This document shows positions 30,943 to 42,180 of a stretch of DNA of 64,000 nucleotides, one piece after another (positions within the stretch are counted from its first letter, which is position 1; the number at the start of each line of letters is the position of its first letter). A program made the translations under genes and the position numbers. The stretch lies in NCBI GenBank assembly GCA_949128115.1, contig CASBRS010000033.1:558001-622000 (forward strand). Direction: 5' to 3'. The notes under the pieces were generated by a model. It saw only the letters and a program-made list of their open reading frames with translations. It searched no databases and was not told the DNA's origin. The stretch is from Anaspis maculata (lineage: Eukaryota; Arthropoda; Insecta; Coleoptera; Scraptiidae).

Positions 30943-31372
30943 CATAGAGATAGTTTACGAAAATCTCTTCAATGCACCAGAAAACTGTTCTTTTGCACAT
31001 TGTATATCTAAAGATTCGAAAATGAACAAAGGCGTGGCCTTAGAATTCACAGAAACATTCGGAAGACCAGAAATCGATAGCCAAAAAACCGGTGAAATCA
31101 TTAACCAAAACATGGAATACAGAAAAATTCACCATCTGATCACAAAAGACAATTTTCACGAAAAACCACAATATGAAACGATTTGGGAAGTTCTAAACTT
31201 ACTCAAAACCTTGTGCATCAAACACAAAACCAAACACTTGGCAATCCCCAAACTAGGATGCGGATTAAATAAAAAATAAACTTGATTGGAAATTGTTCAT
31301 ATAACAATGATCGTATCAGTTTTTGATAACACCTCAGTAAATGTACATATTTACATCCCCAATCAATCACAA
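30943..31372 (+). pseudogene. Macro domain (OARD1/TARG1-like) fused to Pol after RNase H
   Basis: Directly continuous with the RNase H frame to 31279. Seen: NLFNAPENCSFAHCISKDSK with MNKGVA and F..TFG, a middle HHLITKDNFHEKPQYET, and LAIPKLGCGLN, then after a frame break LDW and a strand NVHIYIP. Family knowledge: these are the landmarks of ADP-ribose-binding macro domains related to human OARD1/TARG1 (AHCIS.D..M..GIA, LITK, P.(I/L)GCGLD.L.W). The Lys of LITK is kept, but the Asp after GCGL, catalytic in TARG1, is Asn here. Possible role: binding or removing ADP-ribose during infection or antiviral response (inference). Confidence 0.8.
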
Positions 31373-31383
31373 ATTGAGTTTAA

Positions 31384-31731
31384 CGTACTGAACTAGACAA
31401 AATTCTAATAGAGACCTTGACAGTGAATCACTAATTGTACACCCTGACGAAGATAACGAACAGATCAATGAAATTATAAGAGAAATCACTCAAGATGCTG
31501 GAGCAAAAAGTGAGACCCAACCAAACGAACAAATAAACGATGACGACAATGACGACATCACACAAACTCCTATTACTGAAATCCCGATTGTTGAAAGTCC
31601 TGTAAATTTTGGACAAAATCAAATTATCATTCAATATGTTCTACACTCACCTGCGAAACCTCGTAGAATCATCCTTTTTGGAAACAAACAAAGAATAATA
31701 GTTCAAATCTCTCAAGACCAGTTCAATGAAG
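31384..31731 (+). pseudogene. Pol linker between macro domain and integrase
   Basis: Open acidic region (PDEDNEQINEII, NDDDNDDI) followed by a hydrophobic stretch (RRIILFGNKQRIIVQIS). It is cut by solo LTR 3 and resumes at 32553-32649 with YHLYFEDPVMY, a pattern seen between RNase H and integrase in Gypsy Pol. Confidence 0.6.
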
Positions 31732-31735
31732 ATAT

Positions 31736-32548
31736 TGTTACGAAGCTCGCGACCATCCCGGCTCTTTCTAGAGAAATCTAGAATTACGCTTTGCATTCGG
31801 GAAGCATCGAGAGACTTCAGCGGTAGGTCACGACACGTCAAGACTTCTGGCGGAGGTGCCGTAGAAAGTACGCGTATATTCTCGACGCAGATACCAGAAA
31901 AATGCTTGTGTACTGTAAACACCATCAGGAAGCATCCAGAACCTTCGATGCCACTATAGGAGAGGAACTCGACCTGGCATCGAGAGAGTTTGAATCGAGC
32001 GATCGTGGCGTCAACACCTTAACACGTTCACTGCCACGCTGGTCCCATGGGACCAGCAGCGTGAAGCTCTAACTGGCCGCGCTGGTCCCCCGCGCTGGTC
32101 CCATGGGACCAGCAGATAATTTTAATTTTTTTTGGTTCCTGGCGTACGCTGCATATCGACAATGGCAGCGGTTCATCACGAGCTAGGAGGTTACAAGTGC
32201 ATGGACATCTTTTCGATTTTTTGATATATGCGGAATTTGGCCCCAAAAAAATTAATATGTTGGGCTCAATTTTTCGTAATTTTTCGAAAAACCAAGGTGT
32301 ATTTCGAACGTTGACCTGTGCTAGGGGACTTAGTTTCCACTGCACTATACCATGACATAAATGGCCTGGTGAGAAAAATCGCAAAATTTCGGTGGCAGTG
32401 AACGTGTTAAGCGACATTGTGAATTTCTAAGCGATTGATAATTCGGTGCGTTATTTAGTTGTGTCGGTGGTAGCTGATAAAGCGCAGTTTGTTAACAAGT
32501 AAATCAGCGCATTTAGTTTCGAGATAGGCGAACCCGAATACCGTAACA
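31736..32548 (+). mobile_element. Solo LTR 3 (813 bp with nested MITE), ATAT target duplication
   Basis: Ends TGTTACGAAGCTCGCGACC and GAATACCGTAACA are flanked by ATAT at 31732-31735 and 32549-32552. Interior differs from LTRs 1 and 2, so it is a related but separate family. Without the nested MITE it would be about 425 bp. Confidence 0.85.
32023..32406. mobile_element. piggyBac-type MITE in solo LTR 3
   Basis: CACGTTCACTGCCAC and GTGGCAGTGAACGTG are perfect 15-bp inverted ends, each flanked by TTAA (32019-32022, 32407-32410), the piggyBac target. Subterminal CGCTGGTCCCATGGGACCAG palindromes occur twice near the left end. No ORF. Confidence 0.9.
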
Positions 32549-32649
32549 ATATAGTCAAATTTGTAAAGGACTATATAATCCCTAACGTTCAGTATCATTT
32601 ATATTTTGAAGATCCAGTAATGTACGAATCATTCTGCGAAGTAAAGGTA

Positions 32650-33313
32650 GTATCGACGTGACGTCATGTTCCTGAAAATCGGCCATTTTGTAGAAGCTAA
32701 TCAAACTGACTTTTGCCACATCAACTAGAATGTCGCAGAGTTCGTGTCGTCAAAAACTAACTAACATGATGGTTGTTTGCGCGATGTATGGCTGTTCGTC
32801 CAGCTACTCTCGCATAGGAGCATGGGTTTCACTGTTCTGGCTACCCTGGAGTGATGATATCGCGTGGAGATCGAGCACAGGAGTTATCTGAGTAATGAAA
32901 ATCCTCATGGCTTTCCCGGACAAATCTTAGAAATTTGCTCAACAGAAAGCTTACCAGCGACTTGAAATTTTGCAACGAACACTTGCTGCTTGAGGTAGGT
33001 TATGGGCTTCTAATGCTTCATGAGCTCAAACTTGCTTGGGCGAGAACGTTTCTGTCCCCAACACCACGTAGTCTCCGTGCTGTGTTTTGGCACCATATCG
33101 AAATTGTGGTCGAGGTTTTGAATCACCAACTCACGTAGGTCACAGCACCGCACATTCTGCTCATATTCTGCTCATACTTGAGCAAATCATCGCCGGCAAG
33201 CATCTTGCTGTGATATTGCTCAATAAATTTGACATGTCAGTCTGATGTATGTGACATGTCGATCAGCTGTTTGTGATTAGCTTCTACAAAATGGCCGCCT
33301 CGTCGATACAACC
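32650..33313. mobile_element. Non-autonomous THAP-transposon derivative in Pol
   Basis: Inverted ends GTATCGACG and CGTCGATAC, with CGGCCATTTTGTAGAAGCTA matching near both ends. On the plus strand at 32766-33000 a THAP-like peptide is readable in broken frames: CAMYGCSSSYSR, LFWLPW and DLKFCNEHL. That suggests an internally deleted P-like or THAP-bearing transposon. Confidence 0.6.
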
Positions 33314-34206
33314 TATTCGAAATTCCTCTGCCATCTTTTGACGATATGTTGAAGTGGAGATATCTGGGGAGATTGAGTCCCAAACCAAAATGCACCAGAT
33401 TTTCTCATGTCAACTTTATTTATAATGTCAACACAACAAAAGCGCGCCCGTCGCCAGTGACATAGAAACAAAATAATATTTATCATCACTATGGTAGTAT
33501 TCAAGTGTTCGTAATTTGTGGTTTCTCCAGTCATTCCCATGTCATTCTCCAGTGGAATGGCTCTCCAGTGCTTGAATCAGCTTGGATGGTGCGATGTACC
33601 CTTATGAAACGCTGAAGTGGTGCAATGTGGAAGCCAGCAAGACGACGGACCTTGGCAGTTTATCGTCGTAACTTTTCTTCCCCGATGTAATGAAGTGTAC
33701 GCCGCAAACCTTGTGGCATTTTGTAGGCTGGCATGAGTCCTTTTCACAACTCCTTTTTCTACGCGCTTTACCCAGACCTTTCTCTTCTTTCGTCTTTGGT
33801 GAACGCGTGAATTGAAACATTTCGACTTTCGGCTGTGTCGGACTTGCAGCCAGGTCCGTGAGCCAGGTACACAGCACCTTGTATACCCCTTTGCTGATTG
33901 CGACTTCCCACCATTGGTAGGTCGGTATTTCACAACATGGATTAACAAATCAAACTCAGTAATTTAGCAGTAGCCACAAACGATAACAATAACCGGTTAC
34001 AACAGCAGCAGCAATAACAAGACAAAATAACGAAGATGAGAGAAAATTCGGAAAGCTGCGTGTACTTGGAACGTAAACGATCCCTGCTCGTAATGACAAA
34101 TTCAAATACGACACTTGACTGGAAGAAGTCGAACTGACATCTATGCAATACAGTAGTTATCTACTTTACCTACGCTGTGGGGACCCGTTTCCCATGATGC
34201 ATTTCA
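33314..34206 (-). pseudogene. THAP-domain remnant on minus strand
   Basis: Read on the minus strand (33602-33950), two overlapping frames together show RCCVPG, VEMFQFTRSPK, KVWVKRVEK and KCHKVCGVHFITSGK, the C..C, FxxP, W and CxxHF landmarks of a THAP finger, broken by frame changes. No transposase core is visible. It lies between the Pol linker and integrase of the provirus and is thus part of another insertion; its outer ends were not found. Confidence 0.5.
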
Positions 34207-34475
34207 TTTACGAATAAGGTGAATAGAGAATAAATTTCGAATGGCCTTCAATAAAATTCGAAAGATGTCTATGTCTAAAATGGTAGATGTCACTGAGAAA
34301 ACAAAAATAAAAGACGTGATCAAAAATCACCACGAAAGAAAGACTAACCACCGTGGCATAATCGAAACGGAATAGAGAATCAGAGCCAAATATTATTGGC
34401 CTGATATGAGAAAATCGATTCAAACTTTTATCAACAAATGTGAAATCTGTCAATTTTGCAAGTATGAGCGAAATG
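34207..34475 (+). pseudogene. Integrase zinc-binding domain of the provirus
   Basis: Seen: NHHERKTNHRGI (His pair), AKYYWPDMRKSIQTFINKC and CEICQFCK (Cys pair), the HHCC finger of retroviral integrase, with one in-frame stop near 34375. The core domain follows 9.8 kb downstream because of an insertion. Confidence 0.85.
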
Positions 34476-34499
34476 GTTTATGTATAGCGATTTGACCAG

Positions 34500-35500
34500 C
34501 GAACATCGCCCAGCGACACTCAGCCATCGTTGATTGCATAAATTGCGACGACTTTTGATGTCAATTTGAATGTCTCTTTGACAAATAAAAATTAACGAAA
34601 CGTTTTCTGTGTGTGTATAAACGATATAAACCTCCTCATCAACGTTCCTGATGAACAAACGGTGAGTAAACTGAATCGTAGTCATAATAAATCGGACAAG
34701 GAGCTTGATGGGATGTCTATTTTTATCAAACAGTCGAACAAGCCCAGAAGTAGGGATGTGAGAGTGCAAACCATCCCTGGACGCTGGAGGACAGGCTGAG
34801 GTTCTATCTCGGGCTCTACGATGCCTACTGAGCGGACTTCTTTTACTGCGGCAAGGCAAAAAAGGCGCAGAAATATCGGCACTGTTGGACTGCAAAGAAG
34901 AGATGATGCTACAGTCGGGTTAATATACCAGAATTGCCACGAGAAAAAGTGACTGGTTTTACTCTGATTCTATCGTTGAAGCATCCAAGATCAAGAAAAA
35001 CTTTTAGAATACCTACTCGAAAATAACCTCGTCTCGGTTTGGCCATAATCTTTTGGACTCGTGTTGTTGGACTACCATCTGTCGTGTATATACCACCAGT
35101 AGAAACGCAAGAAAATTTGGTTGAAATTGAAAGAAAAGACTGAAAAGAGACCTGCAACTACATCCATCCCACCAGAATTTTCAGATTCAGATACTGGGGG
35201 TCACGTTACTCCAGAGCAATGAAAGAATGGAACAGTTGATTACACAGGTAGCAATAACACTTGTCTTTTCTACTTTGCATGGTAGGTAATCCCTCCCTCA
35301 ATAATTCCCAGTACGACTCGTGAGTGCAAAACAACAAGAGCAGCAACTGCCGCAAAGAATGCAAACATCCACATACGGCGAGATTTGCTCGCAGGATTTT
35401 GAAGATGTCGAAGTAGAAGATAGACGCTCTAGATAGAAGAATCGTCAACAAGAAATTGCGTACTATGATGAAAAAGTGCAATCAACAAGGTTTAAAAATT
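34500..35500. other. Unassigned part of the 9.8-kb insertion
   Basis: Short ORFs only (longest 154 codons on the minus strand, 34431-34895, Arg/Ser-rich and not recognised). No repeat identified. Confidence 0.35.
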
Positions 35501-36230
35501 CATTAACCCATTCACCATTCAAGAACTGCATTCGGCAAATTACTCAAATGAGAAGCAAAGTAGCACCTGGCTTCGATGGCGTACTACCGGAGTCCGTTAA
35601 GCGTAGTGGAGCCAAGGTAATTCTTTGATTTTTGCAACGTTTTTAATAAATTTTACAAATCATTTACATTGAAATTTTAAGACCAGAAAAATTCTAGGAA
35701 TTGTAAAGCCTGGAGAACTTCCGAGCCCGAGCTCCCATAGCCCTGCTGAGCGTAAGCTACAAGCTTCTATCCAGAACAACCCAACCATCATTTGTCTCAG
35801 TTCCCTAATGAAAAACAGTCTTCCACGCGAGCAGGTAGAGTTCCGGTCCTGGCCTGGAAGAACCTGCTGGGAACAAGCCCTATTTTTGACAACACACCAA
35901 AAATGGATTTCAGACAGAGAAGTCGGGAGCGGTGTTTGTGGACCTCACTGCTGCCTACAAATCCCTACGATGCGTTTGAAGGAAGAACTTCTTGGTAAAA
36001 AATCACAAATTCGTTTCATGCCGCGGATTTTTGAATTTCGTAAACAACATGCTCAACGAACGATACTTCTAGCTCCATACAGACAACGGAAAAAGTAGCT
36101 TTCGAAGATTGAACCAAACGGTCTTCTCCAAGGCTGTGTTGGCACCGCTGCTCAGCAGCATTTGTATCGGCGATTTTCCGGAGACTCCTTCCACGGACAT
36201 CGCCATGATCTACCAACGTCAAGGTTCAGG
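35500..36230 (+). pseudogene. Non-LTR retrotransposon RT remnant
   Basis: Several frames together show RT landmarks in order: KVAPGFDGVLPE near 35560, RPIALLS-like RAPIALLSVSYKLL near 35730, GAVFVDLTAAY near 35930 and SVLAPLL-like KAVLAPLLSSICIGDFPETP near 36130. Many stops and shifts; the active-site motif is not readable. Probably a CR1/Jockey-type element. Confidence 0.6.
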
Positions 36231-36526
36231 AGAAGGGAAAGAAGTAAATGACCTTCGTGCGAAAGTCAAGCTGAAACTCGATCATCCTACAAGTTCTCAA
36301 GATCTATCTACATTTCAAGATTCTTCAGAAGTGTTGTTAGTCCAGTCACTATGTTCAAAAAACCCTAGCAACTTCGGAAAAAATAGTAGAGGGTTGAAAT
36401 TTTGTACACATGTTCTTCAAGTAGTGAGAAATGAACTCAAGAAAGTCCTTTATAATCCAATCTTAGAAACCCATGATGAACGCCATCAAGTGTTAAGAAC
36501 CAGTTTTTTTGGGCGAAAAAGTCATT

Positions 36527-37716
36527 GGGTGGTATGAATAAAAAGGAGGTAATGCTTTGACTATAGTAAAAGCTAGCTTTTACTTCGTTTTGTATGAATA
36601 AAAAATCGAAGCAAATGCTCATGCTCAAAGTAAAAGATAATGCTGGAAGTAAAAGGAGGATTTGCTACCGCCGTGAAGTAAATGCTCCATTTCATATGAA
36701 TAAAACCGAGCATCTACTTGTTATATTGAGTAAATGCTTCTTAATTTTGGAGGTAGCTCTCGAGTAGACTCTGGTCACATGCCAGAATATTTAGATCAGT
36801 ATAGGTCGATTGTTAATGGCTACGTCAACACCAGAGGACTAAAGCCGGACTGACCCAAGTATTGACCCAAATTCCAATTAAAATGGTCCTTCTCTTCCAC
36901 CGTTTACACCGGTAGACCAACGGTCAACCTATTCTAAAATATAGTCCAGATTTGGTCCATAATAATCTCCTCTTCGAGCTCCTCTTGAATACTCGACCAG
37001 ATATTACATAGCCTCGAGAGTCAGAGAGCATCATTCCGGTTGACTGACAGCCGGTCAACTGAGTCTAATACAGGTTCTTGCGGCTTGGACCAGTCCGTTA
37101 CCGTTTACACCGCATCTTTGGGGATTTGGTCCAGATTTTTAGATCAGTCCACGGCTGCCAAGAGACCTGACCCAAACAACTTGGTCCCAGTCCGTGATCG
37201 TTTACACCACGTGGACTTAATTTATTTGGGTCGAATTTAATGCTTGGGTCGCGGACCAAATAAGCCACGGTGTAAACGTAGCTACCATGGCGGCTCTAAT
37301 GCGAGCACCTCTAAAAAAGATTGAAAATTATAAAGTACGACGGGAAACGAAACGAGTTTTATGAAAGATATGGGATATTCCTCCAATTTTGAATCATATT
37401 CTGATGACTCAGAGGAAGACATTACTGTTCTGTTATTGCACGTACTACAGCCGTTGTGGTAATACCGAGGGTAATACCCTTAATGGAAGAGAATATGAAA
37501 AACTTCCAATGCACAAGCATAAGAACCCAGCGATTAGATGTTAGAAAAATATAACACTTGCTTCACCTACAGGTAGCAGATGCTCCAAAGTAAAAGCATT
37601 TCCTCATTCATACGAATTGGAGCAGATGCTTTTACTTCGACCTTTTACTAGGAGCAGATGCTTTTACTACCTAGCATTTGCTTGGAGCAAATGCTTCGTT
37701 TTTATTCATACGACCC
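36527..37716. mobile_element. PIF/Harbinger-like MITE, 1.2 kb
   Basis: Ends GGGTGGTATGAATAAAAA and TTTTTATTCATACGACCC are inverted. Flanks ATT and AAT could be a decayed 3-bp duplication. Subterminal AAATGCT and AGTAAAAG motifs repeat many times in both orientations. Inside, CCGTTTACACC motifs at 36899, 37099, 37199 and (inverted) 37270 suggest a second nested element at about 36770-37280. Confidence 0.6.
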
Positions 37717-38102
37717 AATGTCTTAGCTCAAGATTTTTTTTGCAAATCGATGATTGCATGTTACCATTTGAAGAATTTCCATGCAACATTTGAACAGTTG
37801 CCTAAAAGGCGGATCCCAGATGGCGGCCAAGAAGAAAAAACAAGTTGACTAAGTACATTATTTTTGAGTCTAGCAATGATTGCGGACATTGGTTGATTGT
37901 CACATTTCAATTCATTTGGAATTTCCGAGATGATTTCCAATAGAAGAACCAAGTTACACTCCAGTACCCAAGAAAACCACCGATTTATTAGGGAAAAAAG
38001 AACGATTCTTGATTTTTTTCAAGTATTTTGAAACGGTTGAAGGTTTTTGGCTGTTGAAATGTTGAACGGCTTAAAGCACTATCAAAAGCATAGAATTCCG
38101 AA
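37717..38102. other. Unassigned spacer
   Basis: No gene or repeat recognised between two MITE-like elements. Confidence 0.35.
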
Positions 38103-38104
38103 TA

Positions 38105-39652
38105 TACAGGGTGTCCCGTTTTTCAACGCTCACTATGGGTATCTCGGAAACGGTAAGAGATACAAAGTCGGTTAAATTACAAAAAAGTTGCGCAATTTTA
38201 TGACTATCTCAAATATGTCAAGATATCCAAGATATCTTTGGTCATTTCTGGAATATCCCAAAAAAACTGAAAAATGCCGAATTCGAAAATTTCAAATCAC
38301 TTCTTTATTATGACAGTTATCAATTTGAAAATTGGTATTCTGACATTTTTAAAGGTCCTTAATCGACTGACGGTCATAATTTTTTCCTACGCTTACTAGT
38401 CTTTGAGATATGACAGTTAACTTCATTTTTTTTTATGGACACCATATTATTTCTCCACCCCATAAAACTCACTTTTCTTTTCTCTTTACAAAGATATAAA
38501 ACACATGTAGCATTTTTGTCAAAATAACCTATAAAAATTGGAAAAACCATTTCTGGGGCGAAAAAATCTAGTTACCGGTTCGGTTGCCATGCTCTCGTGA
38601 CATAATAAAATGGCATTCGGTTGCCATGGTCGGTTGATTTTGGAAAAAGTTGGGTTACATTCCGTTTTTATGTATTTGATAATGATAATAAATAAAAATA
38701 AAACAAATGCAAAACCAAGTATAACACAAAATAACATGAACATGCTATCGAACATAGCAGTAGCAATAAACATTTATAATTTACAATTGCTCGAATTGGA
38801 GTTCATTTTGCTCTGTGCAGAGTTGTGTGCCTTTTAGCCATATTTTCAACGGCTGCGCTGATATCGTGCGGGTTAATTGACTGGAACGCATCATCAACTC
38901 CTTGCTTCCAGCTCTTGGTTGCTTGTTCTGTCATGAACCATAAATGCGATCTTGGAACGTTCTCCGCAAAATAGACCCCATTTCGAGTAATTGTAAATTA
39001 TGAATGTTTATTGCTATTGCGATGTTATTTTGTGTTATACTTGGTTTTGTATTTGTTTCATTTTTATTTATTATCATTATCAAATACATAACAACGGAAT
39101 GTAACCCAACTTTTTCCAAAATCAACCGACCATGGCAACCGAATGCCATTTTATTATGTCACGAGAGCATGGCAACCAAACCGGTAACTAGATTTTTTCG
39201 CCCCAGAAATGATTTTTCCAATTTTTATAGGTTATTTTGACAAAAATGCTACTAGTGTTTTATCTTTGTAAAGAGAAATGAAAGGTGAGTTTTATGGGGT
39301 GGAAAAATAATATGGTGTCCATGAGAAAAAATGAAGTTAACTGTCATATCTCAAAAACTAGTAGGCGTAGGAAAAAATCATGACCGTCAGTCGATCAAGG
39401 ACCTTCGAAAATGTCAGAATACGAATTTTCAAATTGATAGCTGTCATAATAAAGAAAAGATTTGAAATTTTCGAATTCGGCATTTTTCAGTTTTTTGGGG
39501 ATATTCCAGAAATGACCAAAGATATCTTGGATGTCTTGACATATTTGAGATAGCCATAAAATTGCGCAACTTTTTTGTAATTTAACCGACTTTGTATCTC
39601 TTACCGTTTCCGAGATACCCATAGTGAGCGTTGAAAAACGGGACACCCTGTA
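38105..39652. mobile_element. Palindromic element, 1.55 kb, TACAGGGTGTCCCG ends, TA target
   Basis: Starts TACAGGGTGTCCCGTTTTTC and ends with the reverse complement; TA flanks both ends (38103-38104, 39653-39654). Arms of about 700 bp match throughout (for example AAAGATATCTTGGA, ATCAACCGACCATGGCAACC). Unpaired centre at about 38805-38972. No transposase. TIR style and TA suggest a Tc1/mariner-related foldback. Confidence 0.8.
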
Positions 39653-39654
39653 TA

Positions 39655-40206
39655 TGGTGATTTTCAAATATCTAGCTCTTTTGGCTTCTGAGATAAAAAA
39701 AAAATGGAATGTTGCTCTTATTATGTTTCAAGAAAATTGGTATCTTCAACTATGAGAAAGGCATCTACATCGCTCCCTAAGAGCCAGTCAGATGTCGCCA
39801 ACTTAACTGTTACAGGTAACCACTTTAAGACTTGAAAATACTCTTGTGTGCAAAGTGGCGCCTTGGTATCACAAAGGACGAAGTTGAAACCCTCACGAGC
39901 TCTACTAGACATTATGTAGGAGAGCAACTGAAGTCGCAAATATGCAGAGTGGGTGCAGGTAGGTGCCTAATTACTTTCGTGGATCATGGACATGGCTCAC
40001 ATGGCCAAACTCCCTGACAAAGAAAAAGTCGGTATATCTCTACGACTCAACCGAGGTGACTGACAAAAAGACGATGTCGTGGGAAGGAATAAGATGCAAG
40101 CTGTTGTAGTTGGAATAATATTTTAATAATAGTAGATAAACTGTACATAATTATGGGAATAAGTGAATATACAAAATTGAAAACTTTGGGGGCCTATTGT
40201 TAAAAA
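39655..40206. other. Unassigned spacer
   Basis: Short chance ORFs only; nothing recognised. Confidence 0.35.
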
Positions 40207-40645
40207 TTAATCACGAGTTGTCCCTAACATCTCTGATGGAGTGGTAAACTGATCTAAAGATTGAAAACTAAATGTGCTAGGTAGTAGAGTTCCAAAAGAT
40301 GACTGATATTCATGTCCAAAGGTGTGGGTATACTGGTCCTCCAAAATGGCATTATTTAATTTCATTGGCGGGGCGGCAGCGGGCAGCTGCACAATCATAC
40401 TATTTTGTGTCTGGAGGTGGTGCTCGTACTTCACTTTGGTGGATAACAGTGTGTAGGACCTGGAGTTGCATCCCTTGTGTCCCCACAGTTGCCTCGTTGT
40501 CGGTGCTGTTGTTGCTGATACTCTGCAAGGGCTCGCAGCAACGCCTCTCTGTTGCTTGCTCTCCGGCATTAGCTCCTGGCTTTCCGCAGCTGCTCCCATG
40601 AACCTCCAGTGATCCTGACGAATGTGACGAGTTGAAACGGGTCAT
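40207..40645 (-). CDS. Unrecognised ORF, possibly a transposon or gene C-terminus
   Basis: Minus-strand frame of 130 codons (40207-40599) overlapped by another of 81 (40400-40645) and by a plus-strand frame. Composition is Ser/Thr/Gln-rich with CAG/CTG-type repetition near 40500-40570. The C-terminus (YTHTFGHEYQSSFGTLLPS) is not low complexity and may be real coding. No domain recognised; could equally be chance. Confidence 0.25.
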
Positions 40646-40812
40646 TTCGAGCAGAAATGGCCGAGAGAATTCCTTTTAATTTCGGTTAGGTGACATACTG
40701 ACTGTCAGATTTTGACACACTGCACTCAAATTGAAATCGCGGCGGAATGGCGAAAAAAGCTTGGCCGGCCCAAGCTTTTTTTTCGCCCCCGCGTCGTCCC
40801 CTCGCACAGTGG

Positions 40813-40880
40813 AACGACCGTGGCCAAGTGGTCGGACATCGGTCTCCCATGCCAAACGTCCCGGGTTCGAATCCAGCTTT
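40813..40880 (+). tRNA. tRNA-like sequence (degenerate), left arm
   Basis: A box TGGCCAAGTGG at 40821 and B box GGTTCGAATCC at 40864 have normal Pol III spacing. Acceptor and T stems pair badly, so it is a tRNA relic. The inverted partner is at 41903-41969. Confidence 0.5.
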
Positions 40881-41902
40881 CGGCAACTTTTTTTTCCCTA
40901 TATTTTCTCGGTAATGCAGATATCAATTCCACATTTTCTTGCGTTCTCTCAAACACTTTGATTTGACCCATGCCCACGTCGAGTGGCTTGCGTTTGTCAT
41001 CAAGTATAAAAAAGTTACAGCACGATTTATTGCCGATACAAGGTATCAGGAAAATAATCATAACTTCCAAATAGGCACGTATAGGCACGCGTTTTTTCAT
41101 TTATTTTGAAGAGGAAGATCTCCTCTTCAAACTGATATAGATCACCGATTGGATCCCGTTGGAGACTTTCCGCAATTGACTACCTAAGTGAAGTAAGTGT
41201 CACAAATCAAGATTTGCGGGATTTGCCTCCACTTTGGAATAAGACTACTTGAGATTTTCAAGGACGATTTCAGTTTTGCTTGGATTGTTTGTTGGACCAA
41301 TATATTGACGTATGTATAGAACGTGAATCTACATAGCTTGGTCGTTTAAATCCATACAAAGGTCTACGAAAAGGTCTAGTCTCAGAAATTCTTCACCGTT
41401 TTATTCATTACCGTCATGTAATATGTATATAAAAGGTGTATGTAGAGTTTCTTGTGATTTATGGAAGCCAAACCAGATGGCCGATGCATTGGTCCAACAA
41501 ACAATTTAAGCAGAACTGAAATCGTCCGTGGAAATCTCAAGTAATCCTATTCCAAAGTGGAGGCAAATCCCGCAAATCTTGATTTGTGACACCGACTTCA
41601 CTTAGGTAGTCAATTGCGGAAAGTCCCCAACGGGATCCAATCGGTGATCTATATCAGTTTGAACAGGAGATCTTCCTCTTGAAAATAAATGGAAAAACGC
41701 GTGCCTATACGTGCCTATTTGGAAGTTATGATTATTTTCCTGATACCTTGTATCGGCAATAAATCGTGCTGTAACTTTTTTCTACTTGATGACAAACGCA
41801 AGCCACTCGACGTGGGCATGGGTCAAATCAAAGTGTCTGAGAAAATGCAAGAAAATAAGGAATTGATATCTGCATTACCGAGAAAATATAGGAAAAAAAA
41901 GT

Positions 41903-41969
41903 TGCTGGATTCGAACCCGGGACGTTTAGCATGGGAGGCCGATGTCCGACCACTTGGCCACGGTCGTTC
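41903..41969 (-). tRNA. tRNA-like sequence (degenerate), right arm
   Basis: Reverse-complement copy of the left-arm segment: B box 41907-41917, A box 41950-41960, read on the minus strand. Both copies point towards the palindrome centre. Confidence 0.5.
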
Positions 41970-42180
41970 CACTGTGCCTCGCTGCGATGATTCCGATCTG
42001 CCACCAGCTTTCACTTGCACCCCATTGGTCAGAGAAATCTTGCCAAAACTTAGCAACATAAAGTCTGGCCGGCCATCCGGTGGCCACGGCCGGCCCGACC
42101 AAGATTCTTTCGCTGCCCCGCCGTTTCCTGGCGACATCCTCACCTTCCGCCCGCACGTCATTGGCCGGAGGTGTATCGCC

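Larger units (their letters stand above)
40804..41977. repeat. Palindromic element with tRNA-like boxes in both arms
   Basis: Arms of about 480 bp: left GCACAGTGGAACGACCGTGG at 40804, right ending with its reverse complement at 41977. Shared inner segments include ACGCAAGCCACTCGACGTGG (inverted), GCACGTATAGGCACGCG and ATCACCGATTGGATCCCGTT. Unpaired centre at about 41305-41480. Each arm holds a tRNA-like segment at its outer end. Confidence 0.8.

Noticed and set aside
34431..34895. 154-codon minus-strand ORF
   Set aside because: No recognisable domain, lies inside a mosaic of insertions, and overlaps the TIR at 34480.
39832..40017. Plus-strand 61-codon ORF with a Gly/His-rich end
   Set aside because: Too short, no family pattern, no splice context.
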